Source: Hylemonella gracilis ATCC 19624 (GTDB lineage: Bacteria; Pseudomonadota; Gammaproteobacteria; Burkholderiales; Burkholderiaceae_C). Taken from it: a DNA stretch of 64,000 nt. Location of the stretch: NCBI RefSeq assembly GCF_000211835.1, contig NZ_AEGR01000029.1, positions 1-64,000 on the forward strand. Reading direction: 5' to 3'. Positions 47,401 to 54,147 of the stretch are shown here, in pieces; positions within the stretch are counted from its first letter, which is position 1, and each line of letters starts with the position of its first letter. Below the pieces are notes generated by a model. The model did no database searches. It was not told where the DNA came from and saw only the letters and a list, made by a program, of their open reading frames with translations. Both the position numbers and the translations under genes were made by a program.

Positions 47401-48549
47401 ATCACCAGTTCAGGTTTGTACAACGCGGTGCTGGAGGCTCGGCGCCATCGGGGAGAGTTGGATGCGGAGATCGTGCGCGTGCGGTCATCACGACGGCTTC
47501 AGGAGATGCGCGTGCTGGTGGTGGACGACAGCGAGATCAACCGTGATGTCGCGCGCAACATCCTCGCCGGGGAAGGCGCCTTGGTGGCCACGGCGGAAGA
47601 TGGACAAACGGCCTTGGCCATGCTCAGGGAGCAGCCCTATGCCTTCCACGTCGTGCTGATGGACATGCAGATGCCCGTGATGGACGGGTATGTCACGACC
47701 CGGATGATCCGCAGCATGGATGCCTTGGCCGCTTTGCCGGTCATCGCCCTCACCGCTGGCGCATTCTCGACGCAGCGGGCCTTGGCGCTGGAAGCCGGCG
47801 TTGACGACTTTGTCGCCAAGCCCTTTGAGGTGGACCAGCTCGTGCAAGCCATTCTGGATCTGGTGCGCCGCTCCAGCCATGCGCCGGAGGTGTCCGCACC
47901 GATCCAGCTCGTGACGCCGCCGCAGGCACCGCAGATCGATCACGCGGCGGCGGGCCCCACGGTCTTGAATGCTGAACGTGCGCTGCGGGTGTGGGGGGAA
48001 CCGGCCAATCTGATCACCTACTTGCGCAAGTTCACCGCCAGCCATCGCGCGACGGCCGGGCGTCTGGCCGAGTTGCCGCCCGAGCCAGCGGCGGCCTTGG
48101 CCCATCAGGTGAAAGGGGCGGCGGCGCAGCTCGGCTTGGAGCAAGTCGCCGACCTGGCGGGACGCATGGAGCTTCTGCTGCGCGACGGGCAGGATGCCCA
48201 GGACGTCCTGATGGCGTTGCAAACCGCGATGGAGGAGGCGTTCCGGGCGATTGCGGCTTACAGTGCCGACTCCCTGACCAAGGAGGCAGCAACGAGCGCG
48301 GCCAACATGCAGCCCGCCGATGCCCTGCTGGGTGGGGGGAGCGCGGGATTGGCGCGGCTCAGCGTGGCCCTGCGTTCCGACGATCCTGAACAGGTCGAGC
48401 CCGTGCTGGACGCTCTGTCGTCGCAGATTCCAACGGCCTACCTTGGCGCGCTGCGAGCGGCGCTCGCGGCCTACGACTTTCGCGGTGCCGAGGGCCTGGT
48501 CCGCGAGCTGGCCGCGACTTTGAACACAGAAAAGGAAATCGAGCCATGA
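44491..48549 (+). CDS. CHASE-domain hybrid sensor histidine kinase with two receivers and Hpt
   Basis: A 1352-residue membrane phosphorelay kinase. Domains in order: membrane helix about 8-28, periplasmic CHASE sensor about 45-270 (GTRGAVISAG, FGFIRRVPRAN, QYIEPMAQNRAALGLDIGSE), membrane helix about 308-328, two PAS modules (about 340-455 and 485-600), HisKA with LANMSHEIRTPMNAILGL (His near 628), HATPase about 735-850, receiver 1 (DWHMPGMDG) about 866-985, receiver 2 (MDMQMPVMDGY) about 1004-1125 and a C-terminal Hpt domain with AHQVKGAAAQLG (His near 1204). All phosphotransfer residues are present. The stop overlaps the HD-GYP regulator start (ATGA), which should be its output. Confidence 0.95.
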   Translation: MHKKSGPLTWSLTVFATGCIAAALTWFILTAAQEAETASRFDALTRTVVDQLKQRMTLYQYGLRGTRGAVISAGVNEVSRGAFFRYSQSRDIALEFPGSHGFGFIRRVPRANEAAFLRLARSEHGPDFQIKELAAHSDDRLVIQYIEPMAQNRAALGLDIGSEGRRRLAAVEAMRENRATLSQPLTLVQAAGKLDQGFLFFLPVYSEDVRAKAPQDRLRLAIGLAYTPLVIGEVVFQMDLPWPQLAVNLYDAEEQGGPRRFFSSSALDAPAAEGLTRTVPLELYGRRWLVEVNATPVFIQAMQLNSPRYVVGLMVGASALVALLLYVSLVSAQRRRQALIEDARLAAILDGTSDAIIGKDLHGRVTSWNRAAAEIFGYASWEAVGKTLSELIVPADRQAEELSILARIGRGETVAPIATQRLRRNGTLIDVMVTASPVRDADGQVVGAASTLHDMTDELIARKSMLELNASLEEQVKERTARLAASERFLHSLIDALPGLVSYWDTDMRCRYSNRTYQKWFGRSPEEMNGISRQELMGEELFRLNEPYIQAALRGEPQVMERAVTLPDGKTINTLANFLPVFEEGVVCGYIVVSTDVTVLKQAEEALVKAKQKAEDATQAKSDFLANMSHEIRTPMNAILGLCYLLEQQSLSPTSREMVQKIHAAGKTLLTIINDVLDFSKIEAQHMVIEQVPFRLSDVLDNLASIMSASLGSKPLELVVGPPPDGANYLIGDRLRLGQVLVNLASNAIKFTGQGEVEVRVDRLPDTGNGRVMLRFSVRDTGIGIAPDKQEMIFHAFSQADTSTTRSFGGTGLGLAISRHLVALMGGRLQVHSAPGQGSNFHFELPFELSNPMDSALPDMAHLRVLIADDHEATRKVLVDIAHSLGWHADAVATGEEAVSRATGALSEPYDLLLLDWHMPGMDGLVAAVQIRELSECETAPIIVMVTAYERERLARQEGARATDAIICKPITSSGLYNAVLEARRHRGELDAEIVRVRSSRRLQEMRVLVVDDSEINRDVARNILAGEGALVATAEDGQTALAMLREQPYAFHVVLMDMQMPVMDGYVTTRMIRSMDALAALPVIALTAGAFSTQRALALEAGVDDFVAKPFEVDQLVQAILDLVRRSSHAPEVSAPIQLVTPPQAPQIDHAAAGPTVLNAERALRVWGEPANLITYLRKFTASHRATAGRLAELPPEPAAALAHQVKGAAAQLGLEQVADLAGRMELLLRDGQDAQDVLMALQTAMEEAFRAIAAYSADSLTKEAATSAANMQPADALLGGGSAGLARLSVALRSDDPEQVEPVLDALSSQIPTAYLGALRAALAAYDFRGAEGLVRELAATLNTEKEIEP

Positions 48550-49556
48550 ATGTCGGTCCCATTCTCGCCGTCGATGATGAGCCCTTGAACCTGGACGCAC
48601 TGCGCCAGGTGCTCAGCCGTGATCACCGGCTGGTGTACGCCCGCAACGGCCAGGAAGCCTTGGCCGCTGCATTGGCGCACCACCCAGCCCTGATCTTGCT
48701 GGACATCCAGATGCCAGACATGGACGGGTACAGCACCTGCCTGGCCTTGAAGCGCAATCCGGCGACGGCCCACATCCCCGTGATCTTCGTCACCAGCATG
48801 GCCGATGTCTGGGACGAAGCCAAGGGGTTCGAGTGCGGCGCGGTCGACTACATCGTCAAGCCCATCACGCCCGCCACGACGCGGGCCCGGGTCAAAACCC
48901 ATCTCTCACTGGTTCAGGCCAGTCAGCTGGAGCAGAGCTACCACGACGCAATCTCCATGCTCGGCAAGGCGGGGCATTACAACGACAACGACACCGGGGT
49001 GCACATTTGGCGCATGGCCTCGTACGCCCGTGAGCTCGCCCTCGCCATCGGTTGGAGCGCGGAAGCCTGCCGCGATCTTGAACTGGCGGCACCGATGCAC
49101 GACACCGGGAAAATCGGCATTCCGGGTGAGATTCTGCGCAAGCCCGGCAAGCTGAACGGCGAAGAATGGGAAATCATGAAGACCCACACGCGCATCGGTT
49201 ACGACATCCTGCGCATGAGCCATTCACCTGTCTTCGAGATGGCGGCGGAAGTCGCCTTGCGGCACCACGAGAAATGGGATGGCAGCGGCTATCCGGATGG
49301 CCTGTCGGGCGAGGGCATCCCGGAATCGGCCCGCATCGTCGCCATCGCCGACGTGTTCGACGCGCTGATGGTGCGCCGGCCCTACAAGGAGCCCTGGCCC
49401 GTCGAGCGCGTCGTGGCGTTCATGCGCGAGGGTTCGGGCACGCATTTCGATCCCCGCCTGATTGACAACTTCCTCGCGATCCTTCCGAAAATCATGAACC
49501 TGAAGGAGAACTGGGATGTCTTTGAAGTCACCCACGGGGCGACCGAGCCGGGCTGA
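48546..49556 (+). CDS. HD-GYP response regulator (RpfG-type)
   Basis: A 336-residue regulator coupling phosphorelay to c-di-GMP breakdown. The receiver (about 1-120) has ILAVDDEPLN, phosphoacceptor Asp in ILLDIQMPDMDGY and Lys in YIVKPI. The HD-GYP domain (about 140-320) has MHDTGKIGIP, KTHTRIGYDIL, RHHEKWDGSGYPDGL and ADVFDALMVRRPYK, an intact phosphodiesterase centre. It starts inside the stop of the CHASE hybrid kinase, so kinase and regulator are made together. The downstream spacer carries the guanidine-operon control region. Confidence 0.95.
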   Translation: MNVGPILAVDDEPLNLDALRQVLSRDHRLVYARNGQEALAAALAHHPALILLDIQMPDMDGYSTCLALKRNPATAHIPVIFVTSMADVWDEAKGFECGAVDYIVKPITPATTRARVKTHLSLVQASQLEQSYHDAISMLGKAGHYNDNDTGVHIWRMASYARELALAIGWSAEACRDLELAAPMHDTGKIGIPGEILRKPGKLNGEEWEIMKTHTRIGYDILRMSHSPVFEMAAEVALRHHEKWDGSGYPDGLSGEGIPESARIVAIADVFDALMVRRPYKEPWPVERVVAFMREGSGTHFDPRLIDNFLAILPKIMNLKENWDVFEVTHGATEPG

Positions 49557-49580
49557 CGCCTCTTCTTTTGGCGAGGCGTC
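49555..49580 (+). terminator. Hairpin after the HD-GYP gene
   Basis: GACGCCTC (49555-49562) pairs perfectly with GAGGCGTC (49573-49580) immediately at the stop codon. No T tract follows, so termination may need Rho. Confidence 0.4.
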
Positions 49581-49589
49581 ACCGCGCCG

Positions 49590-49606
49590 TGCACCGCCTC
49601 GGTGCG
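49590..49606. promoter_or_regulatory. NtrC-like binding site
   Basis: TGCACCGCCTCGGTGCG matches the NtrC dyad pattern TGCACC-N5-GGTGCA at all but the last position. It lies about 64 bases upstream of the predicted sigma-54 transcription start, closer than many enhancers but on a workable face. Assignment rests on motif recognition. Confidence 0.6.
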
Positions 49607-49634
49607 TTCTGACTGCGCGGACTCGGCATATTCC

Positions 49635-49650
49635 TGGCATGGTGCTTGCA
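49635..49650 (+). promoter_or_regulatory. Sigma-54 (-24/-12) promoter of the guanidine operon
   Basis: TGGCATG-GTGC-TTGCA matches the RpoN consensus TGGCACG-N4-TTGCW except for one pyrimidine change, with the invariant GG and GC ten bases apart. Transcription should start near 49662, giving a leader that contains the whole riboswitch. Confidence 0.72.
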
Positions 49651-49694
49651 TGCCGAATGACACGGGAGCAGCCTCAGCGCTGCATCACCTCAAT

Positions 49695-49797
49695 GGTTGG
49701 CTAGGGTTCCGGTTCGCATGCCATGCATGCGGATGTCTGGTCCGAGAGCTGGCGACCTCGGTTCGGGGTTACACGGCGGGACAAAAGCCCGGGAGAG
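49695..49797 (+). promoter_or_regulatory. Guanidine-I (ykkC) riboswitch
   Basis: The conserved ykkC class blocks occur in order: CTAGGGTTCCG (49701-49711), TCTGGTCCGAGAGC (49736-49749) and ACACGGCGGGACAAAAGCCC (49771-49790) followed by GGGAGA. A hairpin CGCATG/CATGCG forms the variable P1a arm. This class binds guanidinium and turns genes on. The last segment CGGGAG (49790-49795) can also pair with CTCCCG (49822-49827), a possible off-state hairpin followed by a CTCTTTTG tract, so the expression platform is probably a terminator. The start codon of the binding-protein gene is 80 bases downstream. Confidence 0.95.
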
Positions 49798-49876
49798 AAG
49801 CAAGGCCACAGTGCCGTGCTGCTCCCGCGCCGTGCTCTTTTGTCCATTCAACGCCACCTCTTACCGGAGTGCCATC

Positions 49877-50935
49877 ATGAATCTGCGTCGCCTGTTCGGT
49901 GTTTCCGTGCTCGCTCTCGCCGCCTTGCTGGGCCTGTCGGCCCATGCCGCGCCCAAGAAAACCTTCGATGTCTGCTGGACCATCTACGCGGGCTGGATGC
50001 CCTGGGACTACGCCCAGGCTTCGGGCATCGTGAGCAAGTGGGCCAAGAAATACGGCATCGAGATCAAAGTGACCCAGCTCAACGACTACGTCGAGTCCAT
50101 CAACCAGTACACCGCGGGCAAGTTCGACGGCTGCACCATGACGAATATGGACGCGCTGACCATCCCCGCAGCGGGCGGCGTGGACAGCACGGCCCTGATC
50201 GTGGGCGACTACTCCAGCGGCAACGACGGCATCGTGCTCAAGGGCGCAGGCAAGACGGTCAAGGACCTCAAGGGTCTGGACGTGAACCTGGTGGAACTGT
50301 CCGTGTCCCATTACCTGCTGGCGCGCGCGCTGCAAAGCGCGGGCCTGTCCGAGAAGGACGTGAAGGTGGTCAACACCTCGGACGCCGACATCGTCGCCGC
50401 CTTCGCTACCTCGCAGGTCAAGGCGGCCGTGGCCTGGAACCCGCAGCTCTCCGAAATCAAGGCCGCGCCTGGCGCGTCCCTGGTGTTCGATTCGAGCAAG
50501 ATCCCCGGCGAAATCCTGGACCTGATGGTGGTCAACACCCAGACGCTCAAGGACAACCCCGCCCTCGGCAAGGCCCTGACCGGTGCCTGGTACGAGGTGA
50601 TGGCGCTGATGAAGGCCAAGAACGCGGCCGCGCTCACGCACATGGCCAAGGCTTCGGGCACGGACCTGCCGGGCTATGAAGCTCAACTCAAGACCACGGC
50701 CATGTACTACACGGCCGCTGACGCGAGCAAGTTCACCACCAGCGCCGATTTGCCCGCGATCATGAAGCGCGTCTCTCAGTTCTCCTTCGAGAAGGGCCTG
50801 CTGGGCGATGGCGCCAAGAGCGCGGACGCGATCGGCGTGGCATTCCCCGGCGGCAAGGTCAACGGCAACGCCAAGAACGTGAAGCTGCGCTTCGACGCGA
50901 GCTACATGCAACAGGCCGCCGAGGGCAAGCTCTGA
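49877..50935 (+). CDS. ABC transporter substrate-binding protein of the guanidine/urea carboxylase region
   Basis: A 352-residue periplasmic binding protein with a Sec signal peptide (LAALLGLSAHA-A, cleavage near residue 24). It belongs to the NMT1/TauA/SsuA-like group found beside urea carboxylase genes (CWTIYAGWMPWDYA, KVTQLNDYVESINQYTAGKF, DALTIPAAGGVDSTALIVGDY). The riboswitch directly upstream implies that it captures guanidine or a guanidino compound for import. ATG 49877 gives the signal peptide; the longer open frame runs backward through the riboswitch and is not coding. The permease follows after 92 bases. Confidence 0.92.
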   Translation: MNLRRLFGVSVLALAALLGLSAHAAPKKTFDVCWTIYAGWMPWDYAQASGIVSKWAKKYGIEIKVTQLNDYVESINQYTAGKFDGCTMTNMDALTIPAAGGVDSTALIVGDYSSGNDGIVLKGAGKTVKDLKGLDVNLVELSVSHYLLARALQSAGLSEKDVKVVNTSDADIVAAFATSQVKAAVAWNPQLSEIKAAPGASLVFDSSKIPGEILDLMVVNTQTLKDNPALGKALTGAWYEVMALMKAKNAAALTHMAKASGTDLPGYEAQLKTTAMYYTAADASKFTTSADLPAIMKRVSQFSFEKGLLGDGAKSADAIGVAFPGGKVNGNAKNVKLRFDASYMQQAAEGKL

Positions 50936-51027
50936 GCTTCGGACGCACCCGGCCGTTGACCGCGGTCGGGCCAGCCCGCCGAACGACATGCCGGCGGATC
51001 CTCGCTGACGCCTGAAGGAAAGTCCCC

Positions 51028-51843
51028 ATGCGATTCATCAACCGCCAACCTGGTCGGGGCGGGCGCTGGCTGCTCGCGCTGCTGCCGCTGATCCTGCTGG
51101 TGCTGGTCTACGGCATCGCCTCGTCGGCGCGCCTGGCCGACAACCCGGACGACAAACTGCTGCCCGGCTTGACACAGATGGCGGATGCCATGGGGCGCAT
51201 GGCCTTCGAGGCCGACAAGCGCAGTGGGGACTACCTGCTGTGGAGCGACACCGCGGCCAGCCTGATCCGCCTGGGCCTGGGTCTGGGCATCGCGGCCCTG
51301 ACGGGCCTGGTGTTCGGCGTGGCCGCGGGCGTGTTCCCCCTGCTGCGCGCGCCGCTGTCGCCCATGATGACCGTGGTCTCCATGGTGCCGCCGCTGGCCG
51401 TGCTGCCCATCCTCTTCATCGTCTTCGGCTTGGATGAGCTGTCCAAGGTCATGCTGATCGTGATCGGCGTCGCGCCCATCCTGGCGCGTGACCTGGAGCA
51501 GCGCGCGCGCGAAATCCCGCAGGAGCTGTTCGTCAAGGCCCAGACCTTGGGCGCCAACAGCTGGACGCTGGTCTTGCGCGTGGTGCTGCCGCAGCTGCTG
51601 TCACGCCTGCTGGTGTCGCTGCGGCTGATGCTGGGCTCGGCCTGGCTGTTCCTGATTTCCGCCGAAGCGATTTCCGCCACCGCCGGCCTGGGCTACCGCA
51701 TCTTCCTGGTGCGTCGTTACCTGGCCATGGACGTGATCCTGCCTTACGTGGTCTGGATCACCTTGCTGGCCTGGTTGATGGATTGGGGCTTGCGCGGACT
51801 CAACCGCTGGCTCTTCCCTTGGTCGGAAGGAGGGCGCACATGA
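51028..51843 (+). CDS. ABC transporter permease of the guanidine operon
   Basis: A 271-residue inner-membrane permease of the BPD_transp_1 (TauC/SsuC-like) family with about six hydrophobic segments. The ATPase-contact loop is recognisable near residues 165-195 (AREIPQELFVKAQTLGANSW). It is preceded by AAGGAAAG and overlaps the ATPase start (ATGA), so it acts with the adjacent ATPase and binding protein as one importer, with guanidine the likely cargo. Confidence 0.92.
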   Translation: MRFINRQPGRGGRWLLALLPLILLVLVYGIASSARLADNPDDKLLPGLTQMADAMGRMAFEADKRSGDYLLWSDTAASLIRLGLGLGIAALTGLVFGVAAGVFPLLRAPLSPMMTVVSMVPPLAVLPILFIVFGLDELSKVMLIVIGVAPILARDLEQRAREIPQELFVKAQTLGANSWTLVLRVVLPQLLSRLLVSLRLMLGSAWLFLISAEAISATAGLGYRIFLVRRYLAMDVILPYVVWITLLAWLMDWGLRGLNRWLFPWSEGGRT

Positions 51844-52637
51844 GTGCCTACCTGGACATCCGCAACGTCTGGCAGCGTTACGGCGAGCACGTGGTGCTCG
51901 AAGGCCTGAACCTCACCGTGGACGAAGGCGAGTTCTGCACTCTGGTGGGCGCCTCCGGCTGCGGCAAGTCCACCTTCCTGCGCCTGCTGCTGGGGCAGGA
52001 GCGCCCCAGCAAAGGGCAGTTGCTGCTGCAGGAACGGCCGCTGTGCGACGAGCCCGACGCCGACCGGGGCGTGGTCTTCCAGCGTTACTCGGTATTCCCG
52101 CACCTGACCGTGCTGGACAACGTGGCCCTGGGGCTGGAACTGCCGCGCGCGCGCCTGACCGGGCGCCTGTGGGGTGGTGCCAAGAAGGCGGCACGCGCGC
52201 AGGCCGCGCAGATGCTGGAGCGCGTGGGCCTGGGCCATGCGCTGCGCCAGTACCCGAGCCAGCTGTCGGGCGGCATGCAGCAGCGCCTGGCCATCGCGCA
52301 GGCGCTGATCGCACGCCCGCGCTTGCTGCTGCTGGACGAACCCTTCGGCGCGCTCGACCCCGGCATCCGCAAGGACATGCATGCGCTGCTGCTGGACCTG
52401 TGGCGCGAGACGGGTCTGACCGTCTTCATGGTCACGCACGATCTCAGCGAAGGCTTTCATCTGGGCACGCGACTGCTGGTCTTCGACAAGGTGCGCCACG
52501 ACCCCCACGCGCCGCTGGCCTACGGCGCGCGCATCACCTACGACATCCGGCTCAACGCCGACCGCAAGTCGGCCCGCGAGGCGATTGCCGCCTTGCCGCC
52601 GCATCTGCTGAACGAACATCGCCAGGAGGCTGAATGA
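51840..52637 (+). CDS. ABC transporter ATP-binding protein of the guanidine operon
   Basis: A 265-residue ATPase energising the importer. Walker A GASGCGKST is at about residues 37-45, the signature QLSGGMQQRLAIAQAL at about 140-155, Walker B LLLLDEPFGAL at about 161-171 and the switch His in MVTHDLSEGF near 197-206. ATG 51840 follows GGAAGGAGGG and overlaps the permease stop by four bases; the gene then overlaps the first DUF1989 gene by four bases, making a tight translational chain. Confidence 0.94.
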   Translation: MSAYLDIRNVWQRYGEHVVLEGLNLTVDEGEFCTLVGASGCGKSTFLRLLLGQERPSKGQLLLQERPLCDEPDADRGVVFQRYSVFPHLTVLDNVALGLELPRARLTGRLWGGAKKAARAQAAQMLERVGLGHALRQYPSQLSGGMQQRLAIAQALIARPRLLLLDEPFGALDPGIRKDMHALLLDLWRETGLTVFMVTHDLSEGFHLGTRLLVFDKVRHDPHAPLAYGARITYDIRLNADRKSAREAIAALPPHLLNEHRQEAE

Positions 52638-53383
52638 ACTTGAACCTTGAACCGCGCGACGAGGCACCGGCCTTGCGCGCCGAACTCTACGAGGAGACGG
52701 TGCCCGGCGGCGGTCACCTGTCTTTCGTGCTCCAGCGCGGCCAGACGCTGCGCGTGACCGATCTGAGCGGCGGTGCCAACGTCAGCCTGATGCTGCTCAA
52801 CGCCCACGAGCACAGCGAACGCCTGAACCTGCCGGACACGCTCAAGGGCCAGCACACCGCCAAGCTCACCGCGGGTCATTGCCTGTACTCGGACATGGGC
52901 CGCGTGCTGGCCGCCATCACCGCCGACAGCTGCGGCTGGCACGACAGCCTGGGCGGCGTGCTGGACGCGGCCGAGGTGCGCGAGAAGTACGGCAGCGGCC
53001 GTTACCAGGAACTGCGCAATGGATTCTTCCGCAATGGCGTGGACAACCTGCTGGTCGAGATGGGCAAGTGGAACCTGGACCTGCCCGACCTGCTGATGGT
53101 GCTCAACCTGTTCAGCAAGGTCACGGTCGATGCCGAGGGCGCTTTCCATTTCGTGCCCGACCACTCCCAGCCCGGCGACTACGTCGAGTTGTACGCGCCC
53201 ATGGACACGCTGGTCGTGCTGACGGCCTTGCAACACCCGATGGACCCGAACCCGGAGTACGCACCCCGCCCCGTGCGGCTGAATTGGCGCACCGACAAGG
53301 GCGGAGACCCGGCCGCGGCCTGCCGCGCCTCGCGCCCCGAGAACGCGCGCGCCTTCCACAACACCGAACGGCTTTTTCTGTGA
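52634..53383 (+). CDS. DUF1989 protein, carboxyguanidine deiminase subunit (urea carboxylase-associated protein)
   Basis: A 249-residue DUF1989 family protein traditionally called urea carboxylase-associated protein 2. Family motifs include [31 protein letters not shown] (about 97-109) and a late [19 protein letters not shown]. Paired with the next gene it corresponds to CgdA/CgdB, shown in other bacteria to convert carboxyguanidine to allophanate with release of ammonia. Its position after a guanidine riboswitch supports that role here. It overlaps the ATPase gene by four bases. Confidence 0.9.
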   Translation: MNLNLEPRDEAPALRAELYEETVPGGGHLSFVLQRGQTLRVTDLSGGANVSLMLLNAHEHSERLNLPDTLKGQHTAKLTAGHCLYSDMGRVLAAITADSCGWHDSLGGVLDAAEVREKYGSGRYQELRNGFFRNGVDNLLVEMGKWNLDLPDLLMVLNLFSKVTVDAEGAFHFVPDHSQPGDYVELYAPMDTLVVLTALQHPMDPNPEYAPRPVRLNWRTDKGGDPAAACRASRPENARAFHNTERLFL

Positions 53384-53393
53384 GGAGCCTCGC

Positions 53394-54029
53394 ATGACAC
53401 TCACCGCCAGCACCCTGCGGGCCGAGCAGGCCCATTTCCGCCACGTCATTCCGGCCGGCGAACCTTATTTGCTCGAGGTCAAAAAGGGCCAGACCCTGCG
53501 CATCCTCGACCTCGAAGGCAACCAGGCCGTGGACACCCTGTTCTACAGCGCGACCAACCCGCGCGAGCGCTATGACGCGCAGCGCACCCTGCGCCGCCAG
53601 AACAAGGTCTACCTGACCACGGGAACGGTGCTTTACTCCAACCGAGGCAATCCGCTGCTGACCATCGTGGCCGACACCTGCGGCCGCCACGACACCCTGG
53701 GCGGCGCCTGCGCGCAGGAGAGCAACAGCGTGCGTTACGCCCTGGGCAAGCGTTACATGCACAGCTGCCGCGACAACTTCCTCTGCGCCTGCCTGCACGA
53801 CGGGCGCCTGGGCAAGCGCGACATCGGCGCGAACATCAATTTCTTCATGAACGTGCCGGTCACGCCCGAGGGCGGTCTGACCTTCGAGGACGGCATCTCC
53901 GCGCCGGGCAAGTACGTGGAGCTGCGCGCCGAGATGGATGTGATCACGCTGATCTCCAACTGCCCACAGCTCAACAACCCCTGCAACGGTTGGAACCCCA
54001 CACCGGCCGAAGTGTTGGTCTGGAACTGA
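53394..54029 (+). CDS. DUF1989 protein, second carboxyguanidine deiminase subunit
   Basis: A 211-residue DUF1989 protein (urea carboxylase-associated protein 1). [37 protein letters not shown], the Cys-containing [14 protein letters not shown] and [20 protein letters not shown] are family motifs; the Cys/His cluster is expected to hold a metal. It is 10 bases after its paralogue and 118 before the carboxylase. The two together are predicted to form a heteromeric deiminase acting between the carboxylase and allophanate hydrolase. Confidence 0.92.
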   Translation: MTLTASTLRAEQAHFRHVIPAGEPYLLEVKKGQTLRILDLEGNQAVDTLFYSATNPRERYDAQRTLRRQNKVYLTTGTVLYSNRGNPLLTIVADTCGRHDTLGGACAQESNSVRYALGKRYMHSCRDNFLCACLHDGRLGKRDIGANINFFMNVPVTPEGGLTFEDGISAPGKYVELRAEMDVITLISNCPQLNNPCNGWNPTPAEVLVWN

Positions 54030-54147
54030 AGTCCAAGCCTAAGCCTGGCAATTGCCGACGTAGCAGAGTCACTGCTCCCGCCATGGACGGCCATGGCGCG
54101 GTCATACCCAGCGCGGGACGGCCCGCGAACCTTCGAGGGCTACTCGC

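Noticed and set aside
49697-49876. In-frame upstream extension of the substrate-binding protein
   Set aside because: It would translate the riboswitch itself and remove the N-terminal signal peptide from the start.
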